Of a stretch of 64,000 nt of DNA, positions 50,495 through 59,685 are shown piece by piece. Position 1 is the first letter of the stretch. Each line of letters starts with the position of its first letter. The notes under the pieces were generated by a model. The model was not told where the DNA came from. It ran no database searches and worked only from the letters and a program-made list of their open reading frames with translations. Position numbers and translations under genes: made by a program. Origin of the DNA: an uncultured bacterium (lineage in GTDB: Bacteria > DUMJ01); NCBI GenBank assembly GCA_937958695.1, contig CALGNK010000016.1:1-64000 (forward strand), read 5' to 3'.

Positions 50495-51697
50495 ATGAAA
50501 CTTGCTATTAAAGGTGGAACACCAGTAAGGACAAAGCCATTTACAAAGTGGCCTATATTTGACGAAAGAGAAGAAAGAGCATTAATAGAGGTCCTAAGAA
50601 GTGGACATTGGGGTAGGATTTCAGGCAAGAAGAACGAGGAATTTGAAGAGAAATTCAGTAGATTTGTTGGTACAAATTATGGTGTTACTTGTGTAAACGG
50701 AACAGCCGCCCTAGAGATAGCACTTAGAGCTATGAATATAGGAAAGGGAGATGAGGTTATTGTTCCTGCTTATACATTTATAGCTACCGCAAGTGCCTGT
50801 CTATTGGTTGGTGCAGATCCGGTATTTGCGGATATAGACCCAAATACATACAATATAGACCCAAAGAGTATAGAGCAGGCGATAACCACAAAGACAAAGG
50901 CAATTATAGCTGTTCATATCGGTGGATGTCCGGCAAATATGGATGAGATAATGAGGATAGCCAAAAAGTATAATCTACTTGTCTTGGAAGATGCAGCTCA
51001 GGCACATGGGGCAGAGTGGAGAGGTAAGAAGATTGGCTCTATTGGAGATATGGCAACATTCAGTTTTCAGGCATCAAAGAATATAAATGCAGGAGAGGGA
51101 GGAATAATTACCACTAATAATAAGAAGTTTGCCGATATGGCATGGTCCCTTATGAATGTAGGTAGAGTTAAAGAGGGTGGATGGTACGATCATCCTATAC
51201 TTGGTTGGAACTATAGAATGACAGAATTTCAAGCAGCGATACTCCTCGTCCAGATGGAAAGGATAGAGGAACAGATGAAAAAGAGAGAAGAAAATGCCAA
51301 ATACCTTGCCGAGGGTTTAAGAAAGATAGGAGGGGTAGAACCACTAGTCCCAGACGAAGGTGTAACAAGAAATGCATACCATCTGTTTATATTCAGGTAT
51401 AACAGGGAAGAATTCAAAGGTATAAAGAGGGATATATTTATAAGGGCTCTAAACGCGGAGGGTATTCCTGCTAGCCCAGGATATGTTCCTCTTTACAAGT
51501 TCCCAGCTATCCTAGATTGGCCCTACAAAGAAAGAGACTATAAGGATGTCTATCTACCTGTTACAGAGAAGGCATGCCATGAAGAAGGAATCTGGCTACC
51601 TCAGAGCGTCCTACTTGGACCCAAGGAGGATATGGACGATATACTAACTGCGGTATCTAAGGTAAAAGAGAACATAGAGGAGCTAAAAGAGGTGTAG
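50495..51697 (+). CDS. DegT/DnrJ/EryC1/StrS-family aminotransferase (2 of 2)
   Basis: A 400-residue PLP enzyme. Landmarks are GTNYGVTCVNGTAALEIALRAM in pieces (phosphate cup), VHIGGCPANMDEIM, LVLEDAAQAHGAEWRGKKIG and the PLP lysine in FSFQASKNINAGEGG. GWNYRMTEFQAAILLVQM and the C-terminal LPQSVLLG are normal. GGGAGGG precedes the ATG. It is 3 nt after the isomerase. Enzymes of this subgroup, with a Gfo/Idh partner, include inosamine and 3-keto-sugar aminotransferases. Confidence 0.92.
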   Translation: MKLAIKGGTPVRTKPFTKWPIFDEREERALIEVLRSGHWGRISGKKNEEFEEKFSRFVGTNYGVTCVNGTAALEIALRAMNIGKGDEVIVPAYTFIATASACLLVGADPVFADIDPNTYNIDPKSIEQAITTKTKAIIAVHIGGCPANMDEIMRIAKKYNLLVLEDAAQAHGAEWRGKKIGSIGDMATFSFQASKNINAGEGGIITTNNKKFADMAWSLMNVGRVKEGGWYDHPILGWNYRMTEFQAAILLVQMERIEEQMKKREENAKYLAEGLRKIGGVEPLVPDEGVTRNAYHLFIFRYNREEFKGIKRDIFIRALNAEGIPASPGYVPLYKFPAILDWPYKERDYKDVYLPVTEKACHEEGIWLPQSVLLGPKEDMDDILTAVSKVKENIEELKEV

Positions 51698-51698
51698 C

Positions 51699-52841
51699 AT
51701 AAATAACGAGATTATATTCTTCCTTATAGGTGGACTCCTATTCCTTGGCTCTGGAGCCACACAACCTTATATAGTGCCGTATCTTAAGGGGCTGGGATAT
51801 CTTTCTACTATAGGAAGCCTAGTAATAGCAATGATCTACATATCCCAGATCCCTTCTAGATTTTTTATACACAAATTAGAAAAACTTCTTGGACAGATTC
51901 CGGTAGTATTTATAGGTATTGGGGGTTATGCAATCTATGCATTCATCTTTGCACTTAGTAATAAATTATTCTCATTCTTCTTGGCAACAAGCATATTAGG
52001 ATTCTCCTCAGCCCTTTTCTGGACATCTGGGGTTGTGCTTCTTCTTAATAATACAAGTATAGAGAGGTATGGCAGAGCTGTAGGGGCTTTATACGCTGGT
52101 GTAGGATTTGGCACTGCTGTAGGTGTCTTATGGTTAAACAAAATTCTAGCAGATTTTGGCGGAAAGACTATGTTTTCTCTAGCAGGAATTCCTCCTATCA
52201 TAGGACTTCTACTCCTATCTAAACTGAGACTTGAGAATGTAGTTGTATCAAAGGCTATAACACTTAACTCCTTAAAAGAAATAGCAACAAGAGAGACATT
52301 TATGGTTAGTATTCTTCTATTCATAAGTTCATTCTCTTATGGGATAGTCTATAGCGGATTTAGCATCTTGATAAGTAGAGAGATAGGTCTAGCATGGATA
52401 GGAGCACTATCGATCTCATTCTATCTACTCAAGTCTCTATTCAGTAAGGTTGGTGGAAGCATCTCAGACTTTTTTGGTAGAAGGTTCTCTTTCATCATAA
52501 GTTTTGTATTTGGTGCCTTAGCCAGCCTTATGTTAGGATTAGCTAAATCACCAATAGCATTTATTGTATCTGGTGCCCTTTTAGGTTTTCAGGTTTCAAC
52601 AGTATCTGTAAATGCCAACGCCTGGGTAGCAGACATTGCAAGCTTAAGTGATAGGTCAAACTATATGGCATTTATCTTCACATTCAACGCCTTAGGGGTG
52701 GCGGTATCATTACTTGCTAGCGGTTACCTATTAGCTACTCCGGAAAGAACGCTCACTGCATTTATCTCGTTTGCAATATTAAATGTTATTGCTGTAATAA
52801 TATCATTTTTTGCTCGAGGTGGTGAAAATACCTATGCTTAA
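51699..52841 (+). CDS. MFS transporter with apparent ATA start
   Basis: A 12-helix-type major facilitator. The helix 1 sequence (NNEIIFFLIGGLLFLGSGATQ) lies upstream of the first GTG (51774), so that GTG cannot be the true start. The frame is closed by TAA at 51684 and contains no ATG, GTG or TTG before helix 1. The only well-placed candidate is ATA at 51699, 4-5 nt after AGAGGTG. Either ATA (or ATT at 51711) is used, or an ATG has mutated or been misread. Motif-A-like SDFFGRRFS is in the central loop. It probably imports the sugar processed by its neighbours. The length from ATA is 380 residues. Confidence 0.8.
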   Translation: MNNEIIFFLIGGLLFLGSGATQPYIVPYLKGLGYLSTIGSLVIAMIYISQIPSRFFIHKLEKLLGQIPVVFIGIGGYAIYAFIFALSNKLFSFFLATSILGFSSALFWTSGVVLLLNNTSIERYGRAVGALYAGVGFGTAVGVLWLNKILADFGGKTMFSLAGIPPIIGLLLLSKLRLENVVVSKAITLNSLKEIATRETFMVSILLFISSFSYGIVYSGFSILISREIGLAWIGALSISFYLLKSLFSKVGGSISDFFGRRFSFIISFVFGALASLMLGLAKSPIAFIVSGALLGFQVSTVSVNANAWVADIASLSDRSNYMAFIFTFNALGVAVSLLASGYLLATPERTLTAFISFAILNVIAVIISFFARGGENTYA

Positions 52842-53790
52842 TATAGGGGTAATAGGTTACGGATTTATAGGAAAGGTTCATACCCAACACTATATGAATA
52901 ATCCAAATGTCAATAGAGTTATAATAGCAGACCCTTTGGAAGAAAATAGAAAAAACGCAGAGAAGATGGGACTTAAGACGTATGAGAACTTTGAAGATAT
53001 GCTAAATCTAGAAAAACTAGATGCGATAAGCATATGCACTCCACACCATACACATAGAGATATAACCCTAAGAGTTATGGACTTTAAGATTCCTATACTA
53101 TTAGAAAAACCTGTTGCTACAAGTAGAGAAGAGATAAAAGAGATTATAGAAAAGGGAGAAAGACTAAACATCAAGGTGATGGTTGCCCACTCTCTGAGGT
53201 TTAGTGATACCTTCAGATTAGCAAAGAAACTAATAGAAGAAGGAGAGATAGGGGAAATTCTATTCATCATAGGGAAATACCTAGCATTTAAGGATTATAA
53301 TCAGTATCCAAAATGGAAGACAACAAAGAAGGAGGCTTGGGGAGGAACACTCTTTAGAGATGGAATTCATATAGTAGACGCAATAGTCTGGTTTTCAGGA
53401 AAGAAGATAGCCTCAGTAAATGGCCTTCCTTTAAATCTTCTTTTCAATACGGAGGTTGAAGATACATTCCTAGGGACAATTAACTTTCAAGATGGAAGCA
53501 TTGCCCAGCTCTCTATGAGTAGTATTACAAAGGGTTTCGAGCAGATAGGATTAGAGATCTATGGAGAAAAAGGATCTATAAAGGTTACTAACGATGAACT
53601 CGTCTTTTATAAAGAAGATGATACACCAAGATACATAAAACCAGCCATAGGGGCATCAGACTTTTGGAAGAATCAAATAGACCATTTTGTAGACTGTATA
53701 ATAAAAAATAAAGAACCAATAGTAACACTTAAAGAAGCAGAAAAGACTATGGAAGCAATATTTATGCTGTATGAATCTGCTAAAGTATAA
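52834..53790 (+). CDS. Gfo/Idh/MocA-family oxidoreductase (5 of 5)
   Basis: A 318-residue dehydrogenase. The Rossmann motif is IGVIGYGFIGKVHTQHYM, followed by SICTPHHTHRDITLRVMDFKIPILLEKPVATS and GGTLFRDGIHIVDAIVWFSG. I use the ATG at 52834, which overlaps the transporter gene by 8 nt, with GGTGGTGA about 8 nt upstream. A GTG at 52822 or TTG at 52810 is less well placed. It is the last catabolic gene of the dppA-led operon. Confidence 0.89.
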   Translation: MLNIGVIGYGFIGKVHTQHYMNNPNVNRVIIADPLEENRKNAEKMGLKTYENFEDMLNLEKLDAISICTPHHTHRDITLRVMDFKIPILLEKPVATSREEIKEIIEKGERLNIKVMVAHSLRFSDTFRLAKKLIEEGEIGEILFIIGKYLAFKDYNQYPKWKTTKKEAWGGTLFRDGIHIVDAIVWFSGKKIASVNGLPLNLLFNTEVEDTFLGTINFQDGSIAQLSMSSITKGFEQIGLEIYGEKGSIKVTNDELVFYKEDDTPRYIKPAIGASDFWKNQIDHFVDCIIKNKEPIVTLKEAEKTMEAIFMLYESAKV

Positions 53791-53817
53791 TTGTTCAAAT
53801 ATAGGTGGGGACTATTT

Positions 53818-54810
53818 ATGAGAAAGATATTCATTTTTACTCTTCTATTTATATTCCTTTTTATTACAGTAGCAAGTTCTGAGGAGCTCTGGAGATACGA
53901 ACTAGAAAATGCTCTATCCTTTGCTTTAAAAGAAGAAAATCTCTATAGAATTTCTGATCTAGCAAAAGAATTAAAGAGAGACACTATTCAAGGGAGTGTT
54001 TGGAATATTCTAGAATGGGAAGAGAAAAATATTCAATATGACTTTCATAAAGCCACTCTACACGAACCTGTAATCCGCATCTGGAACACTGGTAAAATAG
54101 AGATAATCCAAGGTCATGATAATATATTTCAACTTCCTTATGAGACAGTGCTTAAAAGAAGTGGTATCTGTAAAGATTATGCACTTCTTACTGCTGGCTT
54201 AATCTTAGCAATGGACTATACGCCTGTCTTTGTATTGGATATAGGATTTCTAAACGAATCTATAAGACATAATGCGGTTGGAGTAATAATTAATGATTGG
54301 TTTTTTATACTAGACCAACATACACCTATAATGGATGCTGGAACTTATTATAGACACTGGCTAAAAGAAGATAAAGTTATAAATGAGATAATCTTATACA
54401 AGATTGAAAGAAGAGAAGGTATTATTACTAAGTATAGATTTGACCTTAATAGCTTTAAGAATGCAGATTATAGACACACACCTAAGGATCTAGAGGTCAT
54501 AAGTAATAATCTTATGAAAAACATTGTAGATAACTTTCCAAATTTGAAGATAAATAAGGATATTGAGTATCTTGATAGAGAGAATAGATTACCTAAAGGT
54601 TACCAAAAAGGAAAAACTTATAACTACAAGTTTACAGATTTTCTAGAATACTACAATCCTATATTCCACTATCAATTTATGGAAAGACTATATAAAGATA
54701 TTTTGAAAGATGACAAAATTTATGCTGATCTAAAAAGTTTTAATTATTTCTTTATAAGATCAGAGAGTACAGATGGAACACTTAAGATAATTCTAAACTT
54801 GGCAAGCTAA
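53818..54810 (+). CDS. Secreted transglutaminase-like (papain-fold) protein
   Basis: A 330-residue exported protein. The signal peptide covers about 1-20 (FLFITVASSEE). The transglutaminase-type triad appears as Cys in KRSGICKDYALLTAGLI, His in SIRHNAVGVII and Asp in FFILDQHTP, matching the order of PF01841-like domains. The C-terminal 120 residues are charged and without recognised features. I use the ATG at 53818 (GGTGGGG upstream) rather than an ATG-less opening at 53791. Microbial relatives are peptidases acting on surface peptides, which fits the D-aminopeptidase and peptide transporter nearby. Confidence 0.8.
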   Translation: MRKIFIFTLLFIFLFITVASSEELWRYELENALSFALKEENLYRISDLAKELKRDTIQGSVWNILEWEEKNIQYDFHKATLHEPVIRIWNTGKIEIIQGHDNIFQLPYETVLKRSGICKDYALLTAGLILAMDYTPVFVLDIGFLNESIRHNAVGVIINDWFFILDQHTPIMDAGTYYRHWLKEDKVINEIILYKIERREGIITKYRFDLNSFKNADYRHTPKDLEVISNNLMKNIVDNFPNLKINKDIEYLDRENRLPKGYQKGKTYNYKFTDFLEYYNPIFHYQFMERLYKDILKDDKIYADLKSFNYFFIRSESTDGTLKIILNLAS

Positions 54811-54824
54811 AGAAGAACGCACCC

Positions 54825-54854
54825 TTGAAGTTTGTTTTAATATTGTGTTATAAT
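54825..54854 (+). promoter_or_regulatory. Strong promoter of the peptide-binding protein gene
   Basis: TTGAAG (54825-54830), 18 bp, then TGtTATAAT (54846-54854), both -35 and extended -10. The predicted leader is about 120 nt. It carries a GAGGGGGTGA sequence and a possible 6-codon ORF (ATG at 54903), but I see no recognisable riboswitch. Confidence 0.75.
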
Positions 54855-54981
54855 TAAGACGCAATAACATTCGTATGAGGGGGTGATAAAAGGGATAAAA
54901 AGATGAATAAATTTAAGGTTTAATTGTCTCTGTCGGTGAGTTAATGTGAAGGGGAGAAAATTTTAGAGAAGGAGGGAATTT

Positions 54982-56715
54982 ATGAAGAAAGTTATTTTAA
55001 CTCTACTAAGCTTGATACTAGTAGTAAGTTTAGTCTCTTCTGCTCTTGCAGGTGGACAGTTTAACGGTGCTTGGCCTTATACACCACCTCCAGTTGGACA
55101 CTTCAATTCCTATGCAACCAATGCTATCACTTTGGGTATTTATTATGACCTTATAGAACAACCATTAGCTATGTATCTATGGGCTAGTGGTAAGTGGATG
55201 CCGCTTTTGGCAACAAAGTGGAGTCTAAATAGGAAAACCAATACATTTAGGGTATATCTTAGAAAAGGTGTAAAGTGGCAAGATGGTAAGACATTTACTG
55301 CTAAAGACGTAGTTACTACATTCTATCTTGGATATCTCTATAACTGGGCTATCTGGAGATACATAGACAAGGTAACAGCGGTGGATGACTATACTGTAGA
55401 CTTCCGTATGGCGGTAGTATGTGCTCCTATGGTCTTGGAGAGATACGTCCTTAGGACACAGATCCGTTCTGATGCTGTATATGGCAAATATGCAAGTCAG
55501 GTAATTGCCCTTCTCAACCAAGGCAAAACAAGAGACTCTGATGAGATGAAGAAACTCAGAGCAGAGTTTGACCAGTTTAGGCCTGAGAAGATGATTGGTA
55601 CTGGTCCATTTATTCTAGATCCAAAGAATCTAACCGAATCAGAAATAACACTCACCAAATTTGAAGGGTATTGGGATGCTGAGAAGATTCAGTTTGACAA
55701 AATTAAGGTATACAATGGAGAAACTCCTGTAGTAACTCCGTTAGTTATGGCTAAAGAGGTAGACTATGCTACACATGGCTTCCCGCCTGCAACAGAGAAA
55801 CAGTATATACAGATGGGTATAAGAATCATAAGACCACCAATATATTCTGGTCCAGCGATATACTTTAACCACAACATCTATCCATTCAATCTAAAAGAAG
55901 TCAGACAGGCTATTGCCTATGTAATTAAGAAAGAAGAAAATGCATTCGTATCTCTAGGCGACTCTGCTAAGAGACAGATCTATATGACAGGTCTAAGTGA
56001 TAACCTAGTTCCACAGTGGTTATCAGAAGCGGTGATAAAGAGACTAAATAAATATGACTACAATCCTGACTTAGCAGCAAAAATATTAACTGGGCTTGGA
56101 TTCAAGAAGGGTGCAGATGGTATCTGGGTAACAGACAAAGGGACAAAGATGGAGTACGAGCTACTAGTTCCAGCTGAATTTGCAGACTGGGCAGCTGCAG
56201 CAGAGAATGCTGCTGAGCAGTTGACAAAATTTGGTATAAAGACTACAGTTCGTGGTATTACTTATGCCCAGCATCCTACCGAGGTAAGGGCTGGAAGATT
56301 CCAGATGGCTATAGCTGGTTGGGGTTCCGCACATCCACATGCACACTTCTCCTATTATACAGACCTAGTTACATATAACTATCCAAGCGGTCTAGGACCT
56401 GGAATGAACTTCCCTCTTGTACAAACTACTAAGTCTGTAGGTAAGGTCGACTTAGATAAGCTTATCACCCAGAGTGCAGAGGGTTACGATGTCCTACAGC
56501 AGAAGAAGATTGTGGAAAAACTTGCACTTGCATTCAACGAACTATTACCAATAGTTCCTCTCTGGGAGAGATATGGAAATAACCCAGCACTTGATGGTGT
56601 AAGAGTAACCAACTGGCCTAAGGAAGGAGATCCAATCTATAAGAATAGCCCATATGCTGATAACTTTGTCACAATAATGATACTAAATGGAACACTAAAG
56701 CCAGTAACTAAATAG
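54982..56715 (+). CDS. ABC transporter substrate-binding protein, peptide/nickel family (SBP_bac_5)
   Basis: Extracytoplasmic receptor of 577 residues. The signal peptide ends about SSALA (residue 23); there is no lipobox Cys, so it is periplasmic rather than lipid-anchored. The family signature FRVYLRKGVKWQDGKTFTAKDVVTTF spans about residues 90-115, with MIGTGPFIL and the C-terminal WERYGNNPALDGVRVTNWP. GGAGGG precedes the ATG. It has its own promoter and is separated from the permease genes by a hairpin, typical of binding proteins expressed in excess. Peptide rather than sugar specificity is inferred from the family and dppA upstream. Confidence 0.92.
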   Translation: MKKVILTLLSLILVVSLVSSALAGGQFNGAWPYTPPPVGHFNSYATNAITLGIYYDLIEQPLAMYLWASGKWMPLLATKWSLNRKTNTFRVYLRKGVKWQDGKTFTAKDVVTTFYLGYLYNWAIWRYIDKVTAVDDYTVDFRMAVVCAPMVLERYVLRTQIRSDAVYGKYASQVIALLNQGKTRDSDEMKKLRAEFDQFRPEKMIGTGPFILDPKNLTESEITLTKFEGYWDAEKIQFDKIKVYNGETPVVTPLVMAKEVDYATHGFPPATEKQYIQMGIRIIRPPIYSGPAIYFNHNIYPFNLKEVRQAIAYVIKKEENAFVSLGDSAKRQIYMTGLSDNLVPQWLSEAVIKRLNKYDYNPDLAAKILTGLGFKKGADGIWVTDKGTKMEYELLVPAEFADWAAAAENAAEQLTKFGIKTTVRGITYAQHPTEVRAGRFQMAIAGWGSAHPHAHFSYYTDLVTYNYPSGLGPGMNFPLVQTTKSVGKVDLDKLITQSAEGYDVLQQKKIVEKLALAFNELLPIVPLWERYGNNPALDGVRVTNWPKEGDPIYKNSPYADNFVTIMILNGTLKPVTK

Positions 56716-56732
56716 TGATAATCAGGATATAT

Positions 56733-56757
56733 GGGGACGTCTCTATGAGACGTCCCC
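56733..56757 (+). terminator. Attenuating hairpin between binding protein and permease genes
   Basis: GGGGACGTCTC (56733-56743) and GAGACGTCCCC (56747-56757) form a perfect 11-bp stem with a TAT loop. It is followed by TAATTTTATC. It starts 17 nt after the binding-protein stop. Partial termination here would give far more binding protein than permease. Confidence 0.8.
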
Positions 56758-56787
56758 TAATTTTATCATTACAGGAGGGCAAGAAAG

Positions 56788-57816
56788 TTGAGCAGAGTTA
56801 AAAAAATTCTTTCTAATTACATATTTTTAAGGGCTGTAAGAGCAATTTTAACTGTCTTTATAGTGGCAACATTAACATTCTTTATCATTAGACTTATGCC
56901 TGGAAATCCTATAGAGATATATATAGGACAACTTATGTCTCAGTATGGGATGAGCTTTCAGGATGCAAAAAACCAGGCAGCAGCGTTGTTTTCTATAGAC
57001 CTAAATGCACCCCTATCCAAACAGTACGTAATCTATATGAGAAATCTATTAAGAGGAGATTTTGGCGTCTCGTTTTTATCTCAAGGGACTCCGGTAGCTT
57101 TAATGATCTCTGCTTATCTTCCATGGACTATATTTAGCGTTGGAATATCTATACTGATAAGCTTTACTCTAGGTATAACCCTTGGTATGCTTGCTGCTTA
57201 TAAAAGAGGAAGTATATTCGACCATATTATGTCAACTATTGCAGCTATATTAAGTGCTATACCAAATTATTTAATAGGTATCCTTCTTCTTATTATTATT
57301 GGTGTCCAGCTTGGACTGATCCCTGTAAGCGCAATGAGAGGAACTGTTTCTCCTGGTATAAAGCCAGGATTCACATGGATATTCATAAAGGACATATTCT
57401 CACGTGCTCTTTTACCAATTATGACTTATGTAGTAAGCACTATTGGTGGTTGGACATTGAGCATGAAGAGTAGCACACTAAATACCTTAGGAGAAGATTA
57501 TGTAACGGTAGCAAAGGCTAGAGGACTTCCTGAAAGTCGTATAACATTTGCCTATGTGGGTAGGAATGCACTTTTACCACTATTTACCAGCTTGACTATG
57601 CAGATGGGATTTCTTATGGGTGGTTCAGCATTAATTGAGAGTATATTTGTTTATAAAGGCATCGGTTGGGCTTTAGGTGCCAGCATAGCCCAGAGGGACT
57701 ATCCCGTTATGCAGGCAGTATTTTTAATAATTACTATTGCGGTTATAGTGGCAAACTTTATTGCAGACTTACTCTATTCTAAACTGGACCCACGTATAAA
57801 GATAGGAGGAGAATAA
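56788..57816 (+). CDS. dppB: Peptide ABC transporter permease, DppB family
   Basis: Inner-membrane permease of 342 residues with about six helices. It starts with the typical DppB N-terminus (ILTVFIVATLTFFIIRLMPGNP, starting near residue 20) and an extended periplasmic region. The ABC-coupling motif is in EDYVTVAKARGLPESRI, followed by GGSALIESIFVYKGIGWALG. The start is a TTG with AGGAGGGC upstream. The dppC gene begins at the last base of its stop. Confidence 0.93.
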   Translation: MSRVKKILSNYIFLRAVRAILTVFIVATLTFFIIRLMPGNPIEIYIGQLMSQYGMSFQDAKNQAAALFSIDLNAPLSKQYVIYMRNLLRGDFGVSFLSQGTPVALMISAYLPWTIFSVGISILISFTLGITLGMLAAYKRGSIFDHIMSTIAAILSAIPNYLIGILLLIIIGVQLGLIPVSAMRGTVSPGIKPGFTWIFIKDIFSRALLPIMTYVVSTIGGWTLSMKSSTLNTLGEDYVTVAKARGLPESRITFAYVGRNALLPLFTSLTMQMGFLMGGSALIESIFVYKGIGWALGASIAQRDYPVMQAVFLIITIAVIVANFIADLLYSKLDPRIKIGGE

Positions 57817-58691
57817 TGAAGTCTAGAGAGATTGTTAAGAGAATATTCTGGGAACCTTTAGTTATTATATCTCGAGACAAGGCTGGACTTATTGGTTTTA
57901 TCTTTCTTTTATCTATACTATTACTCTCTTTTGTTGGACCATACTTTGTAAAACTAGACACTGAAGTAAAATTAGATAAGATATATCAATTTCCATCTAG
58001 AGAGCATATCTTAGGGACGGATAATCAGGGAAGAGACATATTCTCTCAAATAGTAAACGGTGGTAGGGATGTTATAATAGTGGCATTCTTGGCAGGACTT
58101 ATATCTACTCTAATAGCGGTAAGTCTAGGTTCATTAAGCGCATATGCTGGGGGCTTTACAGATACGGTAATTATGTTTATAACCGAGATCATCCTGACGA
58201 TTCCACAGTTTCCACTCTTGGCTGTCTTGGCAGCATTTGTAAGGCTTACAAACCCAACTATGCTGGCATTTATTATCGGTTTTCTCGGTTGGCCTGCCCT
58301 TGCAAGAGCGATAAGGTCTCAGGTCCTCTCTATAAAGGAAAGAGACTATATAGAAGCAGCAAGGGTCTTAGACCTTGGAAGGATGCACATAATATTTTCT
58401 GAAATACTCCCCAATATGCTTAGTTATATAGTTATAAGTCTTATTATGGCTATGACAGGGGCGGTGTATAGTCAAGTAGGATTAATAATACTTGGACTTG
58501 TTCCATTCTATGGCCACAATTGGGGTCTTATGATCCAGCTGGCTTGGACTAGGGGTGCTATATTCTATAAAGGGAGCATCTTTTACATCTTATCCCCAAT
58601 AATAGCTATAGTACTATTCCAATGGTCAGCAGTGACATTCACTAGGTCCCTTGAAGGAATATTTAATCCAAGATTAAGGGCGGGAGAGTAA
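57816..58691 (+). CDS. dppC: Peptide ABC transporter permease, DppC family
   Basis: Second permease subunit, 291 residues. The N-terminal helix is preceded by KAGLIGFIFLLSILLLSFVGPYF in short form, then HILGTDNQGRDIFSQIVNGGR (DppC signature), with the EAA-type coupling motif RDYIEAARVLDLGRMHII. TAATG overlap with dppB and GGAGGAG upstream indicate coupled translation. The C-terminus ends in NPRLRAGE, as usual for the family. Confidence 0.93.
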   Translation: MKSREIVKRIFWEPLVIISRDKAGLIGFIFLLSILLLSFVGPYFVKLDTEVKLDKIYQFPSREHILGTDNQGRDIFSQIVNGGRDVIIVAFLAGLISTLIAVSLGSLSAYAGGFTDTVIMFITEIILTIPQFPLLAVLAAFVRLTNPTMLAFIIGFLGWPALARAIRSQVLSIKERDYIEAARVLDLGRMHIIFSEILPNMLSYIVISLIMAMTGAVYSQVGLIILGLVPFYGHNWGLMIQLAWTRGAIFYKGSIFYILSPIIAIVLFQWSAVTFTRSLEGIFNPRLRAGE

Positions 58692-58692
58692 A

Positions 58693-59685
58693 TTGACTAG
58701 AGAGATTTTAAACATAGAAAATCTATTCGTCGAATATTCTAATATAAGAGGAAAGGTAAAAGCAGTAAGAGGAGTAAACCTAAAGCTTTATAAGGGGGAA
58801 AATCTGGCACTAATAGGAGAAAGCGGTTCTGGGAAAACTACTTTAGGGACTGCAATCATAAGATTACTTCCTTCATCGGGGTATATAAAAGATGGAAGAA
58901 TCGTATATAAGGGAAATGGAAATGAATATGATATAAGTAAATTTAGCGAAAAAGAGCTAAGACAGTTTAGATGGAAAGAGATTGCTATGGTTTTCCAATC
59001 TGCACTAAACTCCTTTAATCCAGTATTAAAGGTGTGGGACCAGATATACGATACTGCAAGGGCTCATGGGATAAGTAATAGAAATTTTGTTAAAGAAAGG
59101 GCTATATCCCTTCTTAGATATGTTCAATTAGACCCAGAAAGGGTTATAAACTCATATCCTCATGAGCTTAGCGGTGGTATGAGACAGAGGGTCCTTATAG
59201 CTATGAGTCTACTTTTGGAGCCTAAGATACTCATACTAGATGAGCCTACTACCGCTCTAGATATTCTCACACAGAGAAATATAATAGAACTTCTTAGGAC
59301 AATAAAGGCAGATATGGGACTCTCGATGATATTCATATCTCATGACCTCTCTCTAGCAGCAGAACTTGCAGATAGGGTAGCGGTTATGTATGCAGGAGCC
59401 ATAGTAGAACTTGGTAGTGTGGAAGATATATTTTACCGTCCAAAACATCCATATACCCTTGGACTTATAAAAGCTGTCCCTACTGTAACTGCTGGCTTTA
59501 GAGAACTCTATTCTATTCCAGGTTCACCACCTGACCTTATAAATCTTACACCGGGATGCAAATTTGCTCCTAGATGTGAATATAAAAATTCAGTATGTGA
59601 AAAAGATGAACCTATGCTAGTAGAGGTAGGACAGGACCATTTTGTAGCATGTTTTAGGCATAAGGAGATAGGCAATGGAAGATAG
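58693..59685 (+). CDS. dppD: Peptide ABC transporter ATPase, DppD/OppD family
   Basis: Cytoplasmic ATPase of 330 residues. Walker A GESGSGKTT is near residue 42, the Q-loop in VFQSALNSFNP, the signature LSGGMRQRV near 160, Walker B ILDEPTTALD and the H-loop ISHDLSLAAELAD. The C-terminal oligopeptide_HPY region PGSPPDLINLTPGCKFAPRCEY with its later Cys residues can bind an iron-sulphur cluster in relatives. The start is a TTG after GGGAGAG. It overlaps the next ATPase by 11 nt. Confidence 0.94.
   Translation: MTREILNIENLFVEYSNIRGKVKAVRGVNLKLYKGENLALIGESGSGKTTLGTAIIRLLPSSGYIKDGRIVYKGNGNEYDISKFSEKELRQFRWKEIAMVFQSALNSFNPVLKVWDQIYDTARAHGISNRNFVKERAISLLRYVQLDPERVINSYPHELSGGMRQRVLIAMSLLLEPKILILDEPTTALDILTQRNIIELLRTIKADMGLSMIFISHDLSLAAELADRVAVMYAGAIVELGSVEDIFYRPKHPYTLGLIKAVPTVTAGFRELYSIPGSPPDLINLTPGCKFAPRCEYKNSVCEKDEPMLVEVGQDHFVACFRHKEIGNGR

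Noticed and set aside
54855-54981. A riboswitch in the long leader of the peptide-binding protein gene
   Set aside because: I found no stable set of stems or recognisable conserved riboswitch core, only a purine-rich leader with a 6-codon ORF.
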